Shown one piece after another: positions 36,800 to 47,735 of a stretch of 64,000 nt of DNA (the first letter of the stretch is position 1; every line of letters starts with the position of its first letter). The DNA is taken from the NCBI GenBank assembly GCA_037179385.1, contig CM074189.1:25295648-25359647 (forward strand), in the 5' to 3' direction. The translations under genes and the position numbers were made by a program. Source of the DNA: Holothuria scabra (lineage: Eukaryota > Echinodermata > Holothuroidea > Aspidochirotida > Holothuriidae). The notes under the pieces were generated by a model. That model saw nothing but the letters and a program-made list of their open reading frames with translations. It was not told the origin of the DNA and ran no database searches.

Positions 36800-37012
36800 C
36801 TTTCCGTCTATGACTCCATCTTTTTCCAAGTCCTTTATTAGATTGATCACGCTTTGTTCCTCTGACGTGGTACCGTCAGCTGAAATAGAGAACGGTAGTT
36901 GATCGAGGGCGTTTATTGCATCATCAACGGTAATAATACCATCTGTTGACAACTTATCTACTTCTTTGAAAACCATCTCAAGGATATTACGGTGAGCCTG
37001 TGATACAGAAAC
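36800..37012 (-). CDS. Exon with two EF-hand-like loops
   Basis: The minus-strand acceptor is TTTTTTACTTTTCCTAG and the donor is GGAAAG|GTAAGG. The 213 nt are open in phase 0 and leave at phase 0 (71 codons, starting VSVSQAHRNILEMVFKEV). Two loops with the Asp-Gly-x-Ile core of EF-hands are seen: KLSTDGIITVDD (residues about 19-30) and DLEKDGVIDGK (residues about 61-71), 42 residues apart, each preceded by an amphipathic helix. The second has good ligand positions (D1, E3, D5). The first lacks Asp at position 1. This suggests a calcium-binding or degenerate EF-hand protein. I cannot name the gene. Flanking exons lie elsewhere. Confidence 0.65.
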
Positions 37013-38130
37013 CTAGGAAAAGTAAAAAAGGAATAAAGGGAGAATTTAAAAAATTAAATGCCCCATCCAAATTATACCTTCAGTGATTCTCATCACTTAA
37101 TGCTGAAAACATCTATAGAGTCCAGTCTTTTTATTTTATTTTTCATTAAAAATCAATTTCAAGAGTATTTTCTCCGGACCCTACTCTTTACTATGCATCG
37201 TGTAGGCTGTCAAGAGTGTTCTTCTCGAGTTAGCCGGGACTACACGGTCAGTAAAAGAGGAGCGTTTGATTACGTCATTTGGTCAGATTGATCAATTTTG
37301 GGTAAACATTTATGCAGAACCGTCGAAATCGATGTTAGGGACCAAACTTACCGAGACCAAATGCACATGGACATTGCATTCATGGAAAAATGAAAAATAG
37401 AAAATGATTCATCGATTCAAAAATTGGTCAGACCAGTGATGAGAATCAAGGATCGTCCTCTTTTGAGAGGCATAACCACCCTTTTATCAGTAACCTTATT
37501 CAATTATCGATTGAAGGCCAAGTCTTTGAATGATTTTATTAGCTAACGCGACGGTAAGAGGAAAGTGTTGCTTTTGCTTGAGATGTAAACTTAATTGAGT
37601 CAGACACCCATCACAAAGATACAGTGACCTCTCCGTTTCTTCGTGTGTTGATATCTTGGCCCTGTAATACCAAGGGAGAAACTTATTTGCTAAGCAATCG
37701 ATTTTTTACATTCAGTTAACACTTTTCCTAAAGTACTCCCGACCCTGTTTCAAAGAGCCGTTCTTCGAAACCAAACAATAAACTGCTTTCCGAAGAAGCT
37801 ATTACGCCCACTGAAGGATAGCACATGACCAACCTCACCGCCCTCATACAATCTACATCATTGGTCTCTCATGTATGGCTCCATTCTAGACTGGATGAGA
37901 ACACAGATACTACATATAATTTTTGCCAAATGGCTAACTTTTAAGTAAATATAAAGAAATTTCATGAGTTGGTTTCTATACGCAACTTGTTGTCACCATT
38001 TTTGCTTTCTTCAAAGTACCTAGAACCAACATTTGCGAATTTAAATTTAACGTAAATTGATATATTGTGATTAAATCCGTCAATAGGAGAGCTCATCCCC
38101 CGAAATGGGACATAAATATCTTATTCTGTT

Positions 38131-38364
38131 TCTAGAGGAAGACGGAAAATTCACTCTTCCACGAGTGCCTGCAATGATCACTTTTTTAAGAGCGATCACT
38201 TTGGGCACTGCATTCACAGTTAAACTTCGCTCATTTTAAGGGAATTTCACGCTTTTTGGAGTGAGTTTTAATCTTCTTGGAGTGAATTATTACTATAATC
38301 TAGTGAATTCACACTTTTCACCCTATCACAGAGTGACTAAGTTCACTCCTTTGATTCTAGAGTG
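38131..38364. mobile_element. Partial CACTCTAAAA-type palindromic MITE
   Basis: Matches the centre and one arm of the larger palindrome at 44189-44591 (GAAGACGGAAAATTCACTCT, CACGAGTG, GAGCGATC, GAGTGACTAAGTTCACTC) and ends in TTCTAGAGTG. The other arm is mostly missing. Confidence 0.7.
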
Positions 38365-38420
38365 TACCTACGTTTATAGAGCAATCGAATTTATCCAAAG
38401 TGAGTCACTACTGTGTAGAT

Positions 38421-38862
38421 CAGTGCTTCTCAACCTCTATTATCCACTTCCCCACTTGGGAACAAATTTTTCCGCCATTACACCTGGTACTATAAAACAT
38501 CAAATTACTAAAAACTAGAACAGGCTAGAGTTAGATTTTGTTTCAAACTTATATTTAAAGAACACAGGCCACAAATTCACACATGAGCATATAACTGGAG
38601 AGGTGGTGTTTAGAATATCTCTCTAAACACCAACTATGTACAATTATACACGCTGTATTCTGACTGATGGCTACCGGTCAAATGAAGCTATGAATTTTCA
38701 ATTCTGAGTATGGAAACTCAAATCATGCACATTTTCCCCTATTCACAAGATCCCCCCCCCCCTTGTCTATAATTCACCCCAATTCCCCAATTTTCCAAAT
38801 TTCAGCCCGAGCACTTCGAATTCACTCTGAGGGTGCACTTGTGCCCCGGTTGAGAAGCACCG
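38421..38862. mobile_element. Non-autonomous hAT-like element
   Basis: Left end CAGTGCTTCTCAACC, right end GGTTGAGAAGCACCG (inverted). This is the widespread hAT terminal motif. Flanks GTGTAGAT (38413-38420) and GTATAGAT (38863-38870) form an 8-bp duplication with one mismatch, as hAT transposases make. 442 bp, no coding capacity. Confidence 0.8.
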
Positions 38863-38931
38863 GTATAGATTGTTATTTCCTATAGTTTTTGCCCACCATA
38901 AAAGAATATGCAAACATTTTCAACAACTTGC

Positions 38932-39216
38932 CTCTCCATTTTCTTCTGAGATCACCGTTTGTAGTAATACCAGGCAGAGAAGGGCGGTATAAGCAACGTT
39001 TCTGTTGTTCATAGTCAGATTTCTTTCGTATTCTACGAAATTCGTCTTGGTTGCTCACAAGAATTGTAATATAAGAATGCTTGACATGGTCTAAGATTAT
39101 ATCAGATCTCAAAGACTCTTTGACGCCTTTTCGTAAAAATACGGGTTCTTGAGCTATGACGTCAGGAAAATGTGGACATTTACGGGTATCACAAAAGGAA
39201 GGTTGTGTACTGGGTT
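38932..39216 (-). CDS. Exon of unknown gene with a GC donor
   Basis: The minus-strand acceptor is AATGTGCCCTCAG, and the donor is GAGAG|GCAAGT, the classic form of the rare GC-AG class. The frame is open through about 94 codons (for example TQPSFCDTRKCPHFPDVIA and LRSDIILDHVKHSYITILVS), entering with two bases and leaving with one. Codon use and the mix of charged and hydrophobic residues look coding, but I recognise no domain. The phase does not join directly to the exon at 36800-37012, so if they belong to one gene another exon lies between. Confidence 0.5.
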
Positions 39217-39632
39217 CTGAGGGCACATTTTATCATATTATTATCACACAGTTAATTTTGTATGATGACTAATGGAGTAAAAGGCTAATAACTTTTCTTT
39301 GGCTAGACTTGACATTTTTATTTAATTTGTTTTAAGCAAACTTGATTTGATAACAAAGTGCACAAATGACCTTCATAGCAAATGACTGTCAGCGTATGCC
39401 TGTTTGAAGATCCTGAACTCTACGCTCCTGAGATCACCCTAGAATTCATTTGAATCATTGTTGAGTACAAACGGGATGTATGCAAATATTGAGACCACTT
39501 CGTCGAATAGCTCGTGTGGACTGTGTGAGTGCATGTGAGTCTGTAATGTATAATGTCCAAAAGAAAACAACCGAACGTCATTTATTTTGCTATAATTTGC
39601 CCGTTCGGTGGGCCTGTATTACTCATTCAATT

Positions 39633-39680
39633 ATCGCTTCTCGGCCTATTGGCTAAGACCATGTCTAATATCTATGCTTT
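39633..39680 (+). pseudogene. U2 snRNA-derived 5' fragment
   Basis: The 5' end of U2 snRNA is recognisable: ATCGCTTCTCGGCCTATTGG then CTAAGACCATGTCTAATATC. It has substitutions in the first stem-loop and in the branch-site recognition segment (GTAGTA in real U2). Similarity ends near 39680 and no Sm site or 3' stem-loops follow. It is a truncated retrocopy or the head of a U2-derived SINE. CCGTTCGGT at 39601 and ACCGAACGG at about 39817 form an inverted pair around it. Confidence 0.7.
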
Positions 39681-40224
39681 TCTTCCAGTCTAGAATGAAG
39701 CCGTACATGGCAGACCTATGCTGTAAATGGTCTGACGACCGTGAGGTTGGTCAATTGTTGTCCTTCAGTGGACGTAATAACTTCTGCGGGATGTAGTTTT
39801 TAAAGTTTGGTTTTACCGAACGGCCCTTTGCCAGAGGGTCGGGAGGACTTAAGAAAAAGTACATTATTCATTCAATTATCTGCACCCGTAGAACATATTC
39901 GACATAGATAAGGTACGGTAACGACTAAATAATAAATTATGGGCCTGATATCTACTGGTTTTATTTTAAATGTTTCATTGTTTGAAAAAAACAAGGCCGC
40001 GTTGCCGACTAACTACCAATCATATTTAACATGTATACTCAAGTAATCAGACTGCTTTATACATTCAACGGAAATTTATGCTAAAAGAAACAACTATCTC
40101 ATGTAATATGGCATTTGAACAAGTCTTTGATTGAGACCTCTTACGTGCTTTCGAGGATACATTGCCTACCAATAAATATACTTGATATTGATGAAGAACC
40201 CTTAAGGTACTCTCACCACAGAAT

Positions 40225-40410
40225 TATCACGCGTTAACCAATAATAATACAACAATCAGCATTATGCTATACTCAACGTTGTTTCATCAAACGACTGGTG
40301 TTTGCAGTGTTTTGCAGCATCACAGGAGCCTTTGAACTTTGTACAGTAAAAGTTAACAGGTGGCTGCATCTCTCTTTTAAATCCCACAAGACATTCGTTT
40401 ACGTTTAACG
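40225..40410 (+). repeat. Dispersed repeat, copy 2
   Basis: Diverged copy of 19370-19600, shorter by internal gaps. Confidence 0.5.
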
Positions 40411-41662
40411 TCTTTTTTCTTTTTTTTTGTTGGATAATTTAGCAGTGCAACACGTTCCCCTATCAGAGAAATTCAGTAGACTCTCGACGGATCACGTGAC
40501 AGTAAAAAGTGACCCTTCACCAAAGTGTGTCATGAAAGGGACAAATTGACTTAGTTTTAGGATAGTTACTCACTTTTAATTTTCCGTATGGTTGTGTGCG
40601 AATTTTCGAGGAGCAATTCCAACGGCGTGGAAACACGCGTAAGTCTCCGGCAACCCGCTAGCATTACGGATGTATATGTCAGAGGGCTAAATATTAAGTA
40701 CAGTTACTAGAGAAAACTCCCAACCGTGCCCAAGTAATTAAAAAAACCGTTGGACCAAAATATCAATGTGTTTAATATTCATGGAAAAACTCTCATGAAA
40801 AATCACAAAGATTTCCTGATAATATCAAGTATATCCCATTCCCTCAGCTGATTGAAATACAATTATTTTCCTCTTCCTTACATGTTAGTCTTGGGCAACA
40901 CGCCCGAAATTGTAAACTATTATTAGGGTGAAAATTCGAGAAAGCTCAATCAGTATTTCGTAATTGTTGATCATGTTGCGATTCTCTTGTTCTCACTGAA
41001 ATGAAAATTTACATTTCATTGACGAATACTCGAATAATCTGTTTAGATTCTACTCACTTACAGGCATGGTGCCAAATTGTAACATTTCCTGTTGCCCGTA
41101 GGTACCTCGCTCTCCCCTTAATTGTTTGTTTGGCAGAACTCTATATTACGGGCAAATGATATTCTTCCATCCACAGACTTAAATTCAGTCATTTGCCAGT
41201 ATGATGATTTATAAACACAATGGTGCTTGTTCCTTGGAAATGACTTTCATCTGCTCTCTGGAATGCGCCTTTTAGGAGAATAAATGTTCATATTGAACAA
41301 TCTTTCGTAAGGTTTTACCTATAAGAGCCGGTCTTTTCTCACAAAAAAGGACCGAACCATGGCGACACTGTCCTTGGACCACACTGGGGCCCTTTACAGA
41401 CTCATTGACCCCTCACTGATGGAAAAGCACGTCATTCATCAAGTTTAACTGTTCTTGAAAATTTAAAGCGGTTTTTCTGCCATAAATCGATCAAAATTTT
41501 TACGGATCTAAAATTGAGATCCAATATTCACTACAAGAGAGTGAAACTGACTCTTGCTCGATTGTATTTTTTCAATTCAAATGAAGGGTTCCCCTTAACT
41601 TCATTTCATCAGAGCGTCTCCGTTTTTTTTTCATTGAATGTTTAAGAGAGTGATGTTAATCA

Positions 41663-41697
41663 TTCACCATGGTGAATTGGCATCGGTCACCATGGTG
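41663..41697. other. Two adjacent CCATGG palindromes
   Basis: TTCACCATGGTGAA and, about 12 bp on, TCACCATGGTGAAC. Short self-complementary sites of unknown role. Confidence 0.6.
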
Positions 41698-41893
41698 AAC
41701 ATCTATGTTCATGTAAGAGGGAACGATGATTAATTCATGAAATAATTTTCGTGTAACTGAAATAGGTTTTTTTGATTTGTTCAGAATAATCCTGACAGGT
41801 GACATATTGTTGTTGGGTGAGCCATATTTTTGTGGCACATAATTAATTTGACAAATTAAGTTTGTCAATATTAACCACCAAGAAAATAGACTA

Positions 41894-41932
41894 TAGGGTT
41901 AGGGTTAGCCCTAAAAACCCTACCCTAACCCT
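41894..41932. repeat. Short interstitial telomere-like repeat, head to head
   Basis: TAGGGTTAGGGTTAG is followed directly by CCCTAAAAACCC and then TACCCTAACCCT. This is animal telomere repeat on both strands, meeting at the TTAGCCCTAA junction. Only 39 bp. Confidence 0.7.
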
Positions 41933-42144
41933 GTCTGTGATTATTTTTAACGCATTCCACGAACGAAAACTCGGAAATAGACTTCCTTTGACTATTACGT
42001 CATAACTTTAATAAAAGACAAATCTATGAGTAATTACAATCTGGTCCCCTACATTGTCGTAACATTCATGTTATTCATCACATAACAACAAATCACGGCA
42101 TGTGAGTTGGGCTGAGAATAAATGATGACTTTCACTGACAACTT

Positions 42145-42394
42145 CACTCTAAAAAAATGTTGTGTAGAATTTGCACAACATTATGTGACTAGTCCACAAT
42201 CAACAAATGTGTAAAAAGTACACATGGTTGTGTAAAAAATTACACAATATGTGTATAAATTACACGGTGTTGTGTAAATTCTACACACGTTGTGTAAATT
42301 TTTTACACAACCATGTGTACTTTCTACACATTTGTTGATTGGTGGACTAGTCACACAATGTTGTGTAAATTCTACACAACCATTTTTTAGAGTG
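42145..42394. mobile_element. Near-perfect palindromic MITE (CACTCTAAAA ends)
   Basis: 250 bp, from CACTCTAAAAAAATG to CATTTTTTAGAGTG. The whole body is self-complementary, built from GTGTAGAATTTACACAAC-type units and CACATGGTTGTGTA blocks. Flanked by TT on both sides, a possible 2-bp duplication. Confidence 0.85.
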
Positions 42395-42572
42395 TTGCTT
42401 TCTCAGAGAATGGCATAGGAAGCAATATGAAAGGGGGGGGGGGGCAATTTTGAACCACGCACTTTACCCTACCCTATTGACCAAAACGGAAAAATTTTTA
42501 TGCTAAATGTTTTCTCTTTTTTCTCCTCGCAAGAACAATTTTTTAAAAAGTAAGGAAAAATCTGATTTTTTC

Positions 42573-42833
42573 TTAACCCTTTACCGTTGTGCTCCAATCG
42601 TGGCATATTCGCGCGCCTCGGGAGTGGGCGGAAAAGCGGAGGTAGCACGCCCCGCTTCAGCTTCCGTAGGTTATTGGCCCCGTGACCTTAAACTATATTG
42701 TCCCTCTCGTTGTTGTGGCCGAATTTTCGGTTAGCTACTCGAAGTTTCGAGCTCCGCGTGAAACAGTAAAGATTGGTGACAGCCGCGCTCTCTCTATGGG
42801 TCCAAATGGACCCAAACAACGGTGAAGGGTTAA
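42573..42833. mobile_element. piggyBac-like MITE, copy 1
   Basis: TTAA then CCCTTTACCGTTGT at the left, ACAACGGTGAAGGG then TTAA at the right. 261 bp including both TTAA sites. Terminal CCC next to TTAA is the piggyBac hallmark. The interior is GC-rich (CGCGCGCCTCGGGAG, CGAGCTCCGCGTGAAAC) and matches copy 2 at 52250-52509 in the opposite orientation. No transposase. Confidence 0.88.
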
Positions 42834-43389
42834 GCCTGAACACTACTGTCATCGGAGCGTAATTTGCGGTGCTCTTGAAAATTTGGGTCCTTTCACACAT
42901 TTGTAAATATGGAGCTTGTATTGCAAAAGAATAGTTTAGACTCATGGTTTCCAGTAAGGAAATTTGAATATTTGGGGACTATCGAAGAATCTGCGTTTCC
43001 TATTAGCATATATATGAGATAGCATGTCGACTAAAGAAGATCATTGTTGCTTTCTGAGGAGTGCGGATTGTGGCTCCTCGACGACACTCAAAGAGCACCC
43101 GAAACTTTGTTGTCATTTTAGGACAAAATATTTCAAGATTACAAGCCTTTAACGAAAAAAGCACTGTAGCGGCTCGGAAAGTTTATTTCTGACTGCTTTA
43201 TGGGCGTTCAATTACTGCATTATGGACTGAACTGTACGCACGGCGCGCGCCGAAATTTTTGCTTTTTTAAAACTTTTAATTATAATTATGGAGCCTTTAT
43301 TAGTACGAATTCGGAATTTTATGGAGCAAAAGTTGAGAAAACCGCACTGTATTTGACGAGTGTTAAAATGACAAATTTCCGAATTTTAT

Positions 43390-43450
43390 ATTTTTCCGAG
43401 CCAGGGGGAAATGGCCCCCCTGTCTCCTGTAGCTACGTCACTGCTCTGCA
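43390..43450. mobile_element. End of a CAGTGGCGTAG-type transposon relic
   Basis: AGCTACGTCACTG is the reverse complement of CAGTGACGTAGCT. The related words CAGTGGCGTAACT (29288), GTGGCGTAGCC (43631), CTACGCCACTG (50530) and GCGCCGCCACTGG (49840) recur in the window next to C/G-rich stretches. They look like shared terminal motifs of old DNA elements. Full boundaries not found. Confidence 0.35.
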
Positions 43451-44188
43451 ACATTGTGGACATTGATTTCATTTTACACTTCAATAACTATAAAGAATAC
43501 ATCTAAACAGATTACTCAACTGACAGGGTTGAAAGGTATCTGATGATAGGTATATATATGAGAGTATTTGAGAAAGGTAGGCCAATGGTTCCTGCCTGGA
43601 ATATGAAAGTCTTCCTCGGAAGACTTTCTTCAGCTGGCTCGTGGCGTAGCCTACAGAAAATTTTGAAAAAATCGTGACCCCTGAGACAGCCGGAAATGGC
43701 ATATCTTGGGCTTGTAAGAAGAAGGTAAGCTTTCCGATTTTTCCTTTTAAGTTAAAACACCACTGCATCAGGGACGTATTGCCGCGCGCGAAGCTCGCCA
43801 AAATTTTTGCCCCTTTTATACAAATATATGTAGATAAGGAGCTTGTATTCCAGAAAGCTTTGGATTCTGGATTTTCTGTTAGGAAATTTAAAGAGTTGTG
43901 GGACTACTGAAGAATCTTCACTTTTCCATATACTGGTGGCAAATCTGAGAATGACTGCAAGACGACTAAATCGTTGTTGCTATATAATGTTATCTAAGGC
44001 CCACCAACTGACACTCTCCGATGACATTTCAAAAGTTTCCCAAACTTTGCGGCCCTTTTTAACAAATTATATTAAAATCAAGAGCTTTCATTGAAGAAAA
44101 TTTAAAGTTCTATGAAAGACAGTTTACAAAAATAGCAATATATCCGCCTGTGTTTCAATATATCTCCCTGCCTGTGGTATCATATTTG

Positions 44189-44591
44189 CACTCTAAAATC
44201 AATAGAGTGAACGAAGTCACTCTTTGATCGAGTGAAAAGTGTAAATTCACTCCATTTAGAGTGATAATTCACTGCAAGAGGAGCGAAGTTCCCTCGAAAA
44301 AGAGTGAAGTTCACTCCAAAAAGAGTGAAATTCCCTTAAAACGAGCGAAGATTCACTCTTAATGGAGTGCCCACAATGATCGCTCTTAAAAAAAGAGCGA
44401 TCATTGCAGACACTCGTGGAAGAGTGAATTTTCCCTCTTCCTCTAGTGAATTTCACTCTTTTTGGAGGGAACTTCACTCTTTTCGGAGGGAACTTCACTC
44501 CTCTTGGAGTGAATTATCACTCTAATGGAGTGAATTTACACTTTTCACTCGACCAAAGAGTGACTAAGTTCACTCGTTTGATTTTAGATTG
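44189..44591. mobile_element. Large palindromic MITE (CACTCTAAAA ends, 403 bp)
   Basis: Left end CACTCTAAAATC, right end GATTTTAGATTG. The two halves pair around GATCGCTCTTAAAAAAAGAGCGATC-like sequence near 44387 (stem shown by GAGCGATC on either side). The body is made of AGTGAATTCACTC-type units. The same family is truncated at 38131-38364. Long open frames through it come from its repetitive make-up. Confidence 0.85.
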
Positions 44592-45009
44592 CGGTAAATA
44601 TCGATTTTGTCAATTCCAGAGGACGGAAACGTTTGCAAAATTGATTTTCGAGAGAGAACTAATGTATTCTATTGTGCATTTTGCCGCGCGGGAAATGCGC
44701 CAGAAATTTTGCGTCTTTCAAGATATAGAAAATGGAAAAAGTGGTTTTCTGACCCGGGAAGGGGGGGATGAAAGCTTTCACTGGGGGCTATCGCCCCAAA
44801 GCCCCCTCCTTCCTGCGCCTATGGATCTCAGAGAAAAAAATCTTAAAATTGCCCAACTCCCTACACTGTATCTCAAAGAGACTCACGTTATAAAAAAGAA
44901 CTATATTATTATGACTCTTTGGACTTATTGTGGATCATATCTATACATTACACAATTGTTACAAATTGTCGCTGATATACAAATTATCATATTTGATTCA
45001 CTCACATGA

Positions 45010-46500
45010 ATGAATTAAATATTCTCAGAATAATATGTATCTTGACAATAATTGCATACCGTGGTTATGGTAAAGCGAGTTAATGTGTTGGGTAAACGAC
45101 TTCTTGATGTCAAACTACATTGTTTGGCATAACGCAACGTTAACTTTTCGAGTCAAATTGGAGAAATATCTTTGACGCATACATTCAATGCAGATTTGGT
45201 ACTGTAAAATATGCGTGTAGTTGGATACGATAGCAATGACCTTGAATAGTAATTTCAGAAAGTAATATGACAAAAAACCGATTTACGAACATTAAGATAA
45301 AAATTATCTGCCATTAACCAGTCAATTGTTATGTCAAATTTGAAGTTATATTAAGTAACAAGAATATCCGAGTGTTTTCTGTTATTGTGGTCTTGTACAT
45401 GACTGCCCCAGAATCAATACCTCCCGATACGGCTGGAGCCAAATGGTTGATAGAAACCCAGATTGGTCTGCTGACTGGACAAGTCACATGGTGGGCTTTT
45501 AAAGATCGGACCCGTCAAAGGACCATCAGCGAGCCACCGGACATTTATGAATAATTCGACACAAAGGCTGGAAACTATACATTAGGGGTTCATATAGAAT
45601 GCTTTAAAATGCTTTGGAACGAAATGAATTTATTCTTTCAAACTGAAAGTTTGTACAGCACTCTTTGAACAAGGATTTCGTTCGGTCTATGGACCTAAAT
45701 ATCAGATGTAAATGATATTTGGTATACACTCACCTGGATAACAAACAAACAAGTCTACCTCCTCATGTTCCTACAAGGGTAAGTAATTTACTTTAATACG
45801 AACTTTGGACAGTAAGCAATGCACTTCAGTTGCCATCGTATTAAACAAATAATTAAAATTTCAAAATTGACTCAATGCTAGTTTTTTAAAGGGGGTGCTG
45901 AACATTTGAATCTAAAGCAACCAATTAGAGGGGCAAACAATTTTGGAACACAGGGACTATCAATCGAGACAATGACAACTTCAGATTACCCCCGCCGACA
46001 ATATTAACATTCAGAAACCGAAACTTTTAAAAGCAACTTTGTATGTAATGATATACCATTGGTTGCCATTTCTCTATCCGCTGAACAACACATCGATCTA
46101 CCATTGGTCATAAAGTTTAGGAGAAAAAATAGGATCGGCCTAAATTAATGTTCTAAAGTAGGTCGGAGTAGTAGTTTGCAAAAATTCGTAGGAATAGTTT
46201 AACGGGTTCAGTGACATGTCGACATTTTCCGAAGAAAAATTCCTAGGCAGGTAGGAATGACTACAATATTTTGAATAAGTTCGCTAAGTCTACACGTTTT
46301 AGGTTTCAACGTTTTTGAAGAAGCATAGATCCGATTTTACCAAAATATATATCTATCAGTTTTTATAACAATCTTATTATTTTTTATTTAATTACTCATC
46401 ACATTGTTAACAGTTTTAAGAGTGATACGTACTAATGTTTGTCAAGGACGCAACTTTAAAATATGAAATCAAACCCTCAGGGTTTTGTAACGATTTTTCT
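45010..46500. other. No gene recognised
   Basis: One open stretch (45372-45554, plus) ends GQVTWWAFKDRTRQRT...; it has no recognisable family or splice sites. Confidence 0.35.
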
Positions 46501-46513
46501 TGAGATAAAAGGT

Positions 46514-46840
46514 AACCAAAACAAAGGATAACAATAGCAATATTGTTTTCTTTCTCTTGACATCACAAATATAACGACTGTCTTTGAAATAAAGTGAGCC
46601 AAAACAAAGGATTACAATAGCAATATTTCATCACCCTCTTCCTCTTTTAATGAAAAATTTGCTCACAAAACTCAATTTTAATTATGATAAAAGACACGGC
46701 AAAACAAAGTTTATCCTCTGTAATATAATATTTGTTTTGATGGGGATTGTGTCATTTAAAGCATTTCATAACAAATATGTAACTATCGCATGTGACCAAA
46801 CATACGTGATAAAAGACACTGCAAAACAAAGCTTATCCTC
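46514..46840 (+). repeat. Short local tandem duplications
   Basis: CCAAAACAAAGGATAACAAT at 46516 recurs as CCAAAACAAAGGATTACAAT at 46599 (83 bp apart). ATAAAAGACACGGCAAAACA at 46685 recurs as ATAAAAGACACTGCAAAACA near 46808. Confidence 0.8.
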
Positions 46841-47557
46841 TACAAAGTGGTCAATATTTAAACTTTACTCTATGGTCTCTTTGCAGTGCAGGGGCGTCGA
46901 TGCTTGGAGCAGGAACCAACCCCAAGTGTCCCCAGCTAACTTTGGGGGAAACATGTTGTTTTTCCCGCCATTATTCATGCAACTTACAAAAAGGCAGATT
47001 AAATAAACAAAATAAAACATTGTGGTGTACAGATGATGTAAGTGCCCGTGTCTCTGTGAGTGAGTGAGTGTGTGCGCTTGCGTGTATACGTGAGGGTTCG
47101 AGTGCACGTGGGCTGATTGCTTATAAACGGGTCCAGTCCAGGACACTATCCAGGGTTCCGGTTGTTGAAAAAATATTGCTTCCCCCACCAGTCCATAAAC
47201 CAGATCCATGTCCCTGATGCAGGAAGCTAACCTTACATATTTCCCGAACTCAGTTTTTGTTCCCTTATCCACACTCCCTTTAAACTGTTTTCGTGACAAT
47301 ATATGATAAGAGTCGTACCACGAGCTCAGTCTAACATGAAAGTAAACATCAACCAACCAATAGAATTACATATTCAGTATAATATTTTACCTTTGGACCA
47401 TTGCGTCAGATGATAAGAGACACGTATAGAATACAATGTGCTAACATCGTTTCACCAAAAGCTGTGTTTCAGGTATTACGTTCGTATTGATACAAAGCAA
47501 GACTACACCCTTGTGTCTCTTCCGCCATTTTGTTGATGCCACATCAGTGCTATGTAC

Positions 47558-47735
47558 TTCTGTTTCAAGTTCATTTGGAATCCTCGAACAACCCGGCCAC
47601 GAGATTGATGAACAAGACTGTAAGTCGTCACTGTTAGTATATATTTTCTGTTTCAAGTTCATTTGGAATCCTCGAGAAACCCGGCTACGAGATTGATGAA
47701 CAAGATTATAAATCGTCACTGCTAATACATTTTCG
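47558..47735 (+). repeat. Tandem duplication, 88-bp unit, two copies
   Basis: TTCTGTTTCAAGTTCATTTG starts at 47558 and 47646, each followed by GGAATCCTCGA, CCCGGC, ACGAGATTGATGAACAAGA and TCGTCACTG. About 90 percent identical. Because 88 is not a multiple of three, the long minus-strand frame across it is not a repeat protein. Confidence 0.9.

Noticed and set aside
39633..39830. Functional U2 snRNA gene
   Set aside because: Only the 5' 48 nt resemble U2, the branch-recognition segment is changed, and Sm site and 3' stem-loops are absent.
44446..45009. 187-codon plus-strand open frame
   Set aside because: Its first part (MNFTLFGGNFTLFGGN...) is translated palindromic MITE repeat, and the rest has no domain.
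46865..47356. 163-codon minus-strand open frame
   Set aside because: Runs through a TG-rich microsatellite (THSQRHGHLHHLY) with no domain or splice sites.
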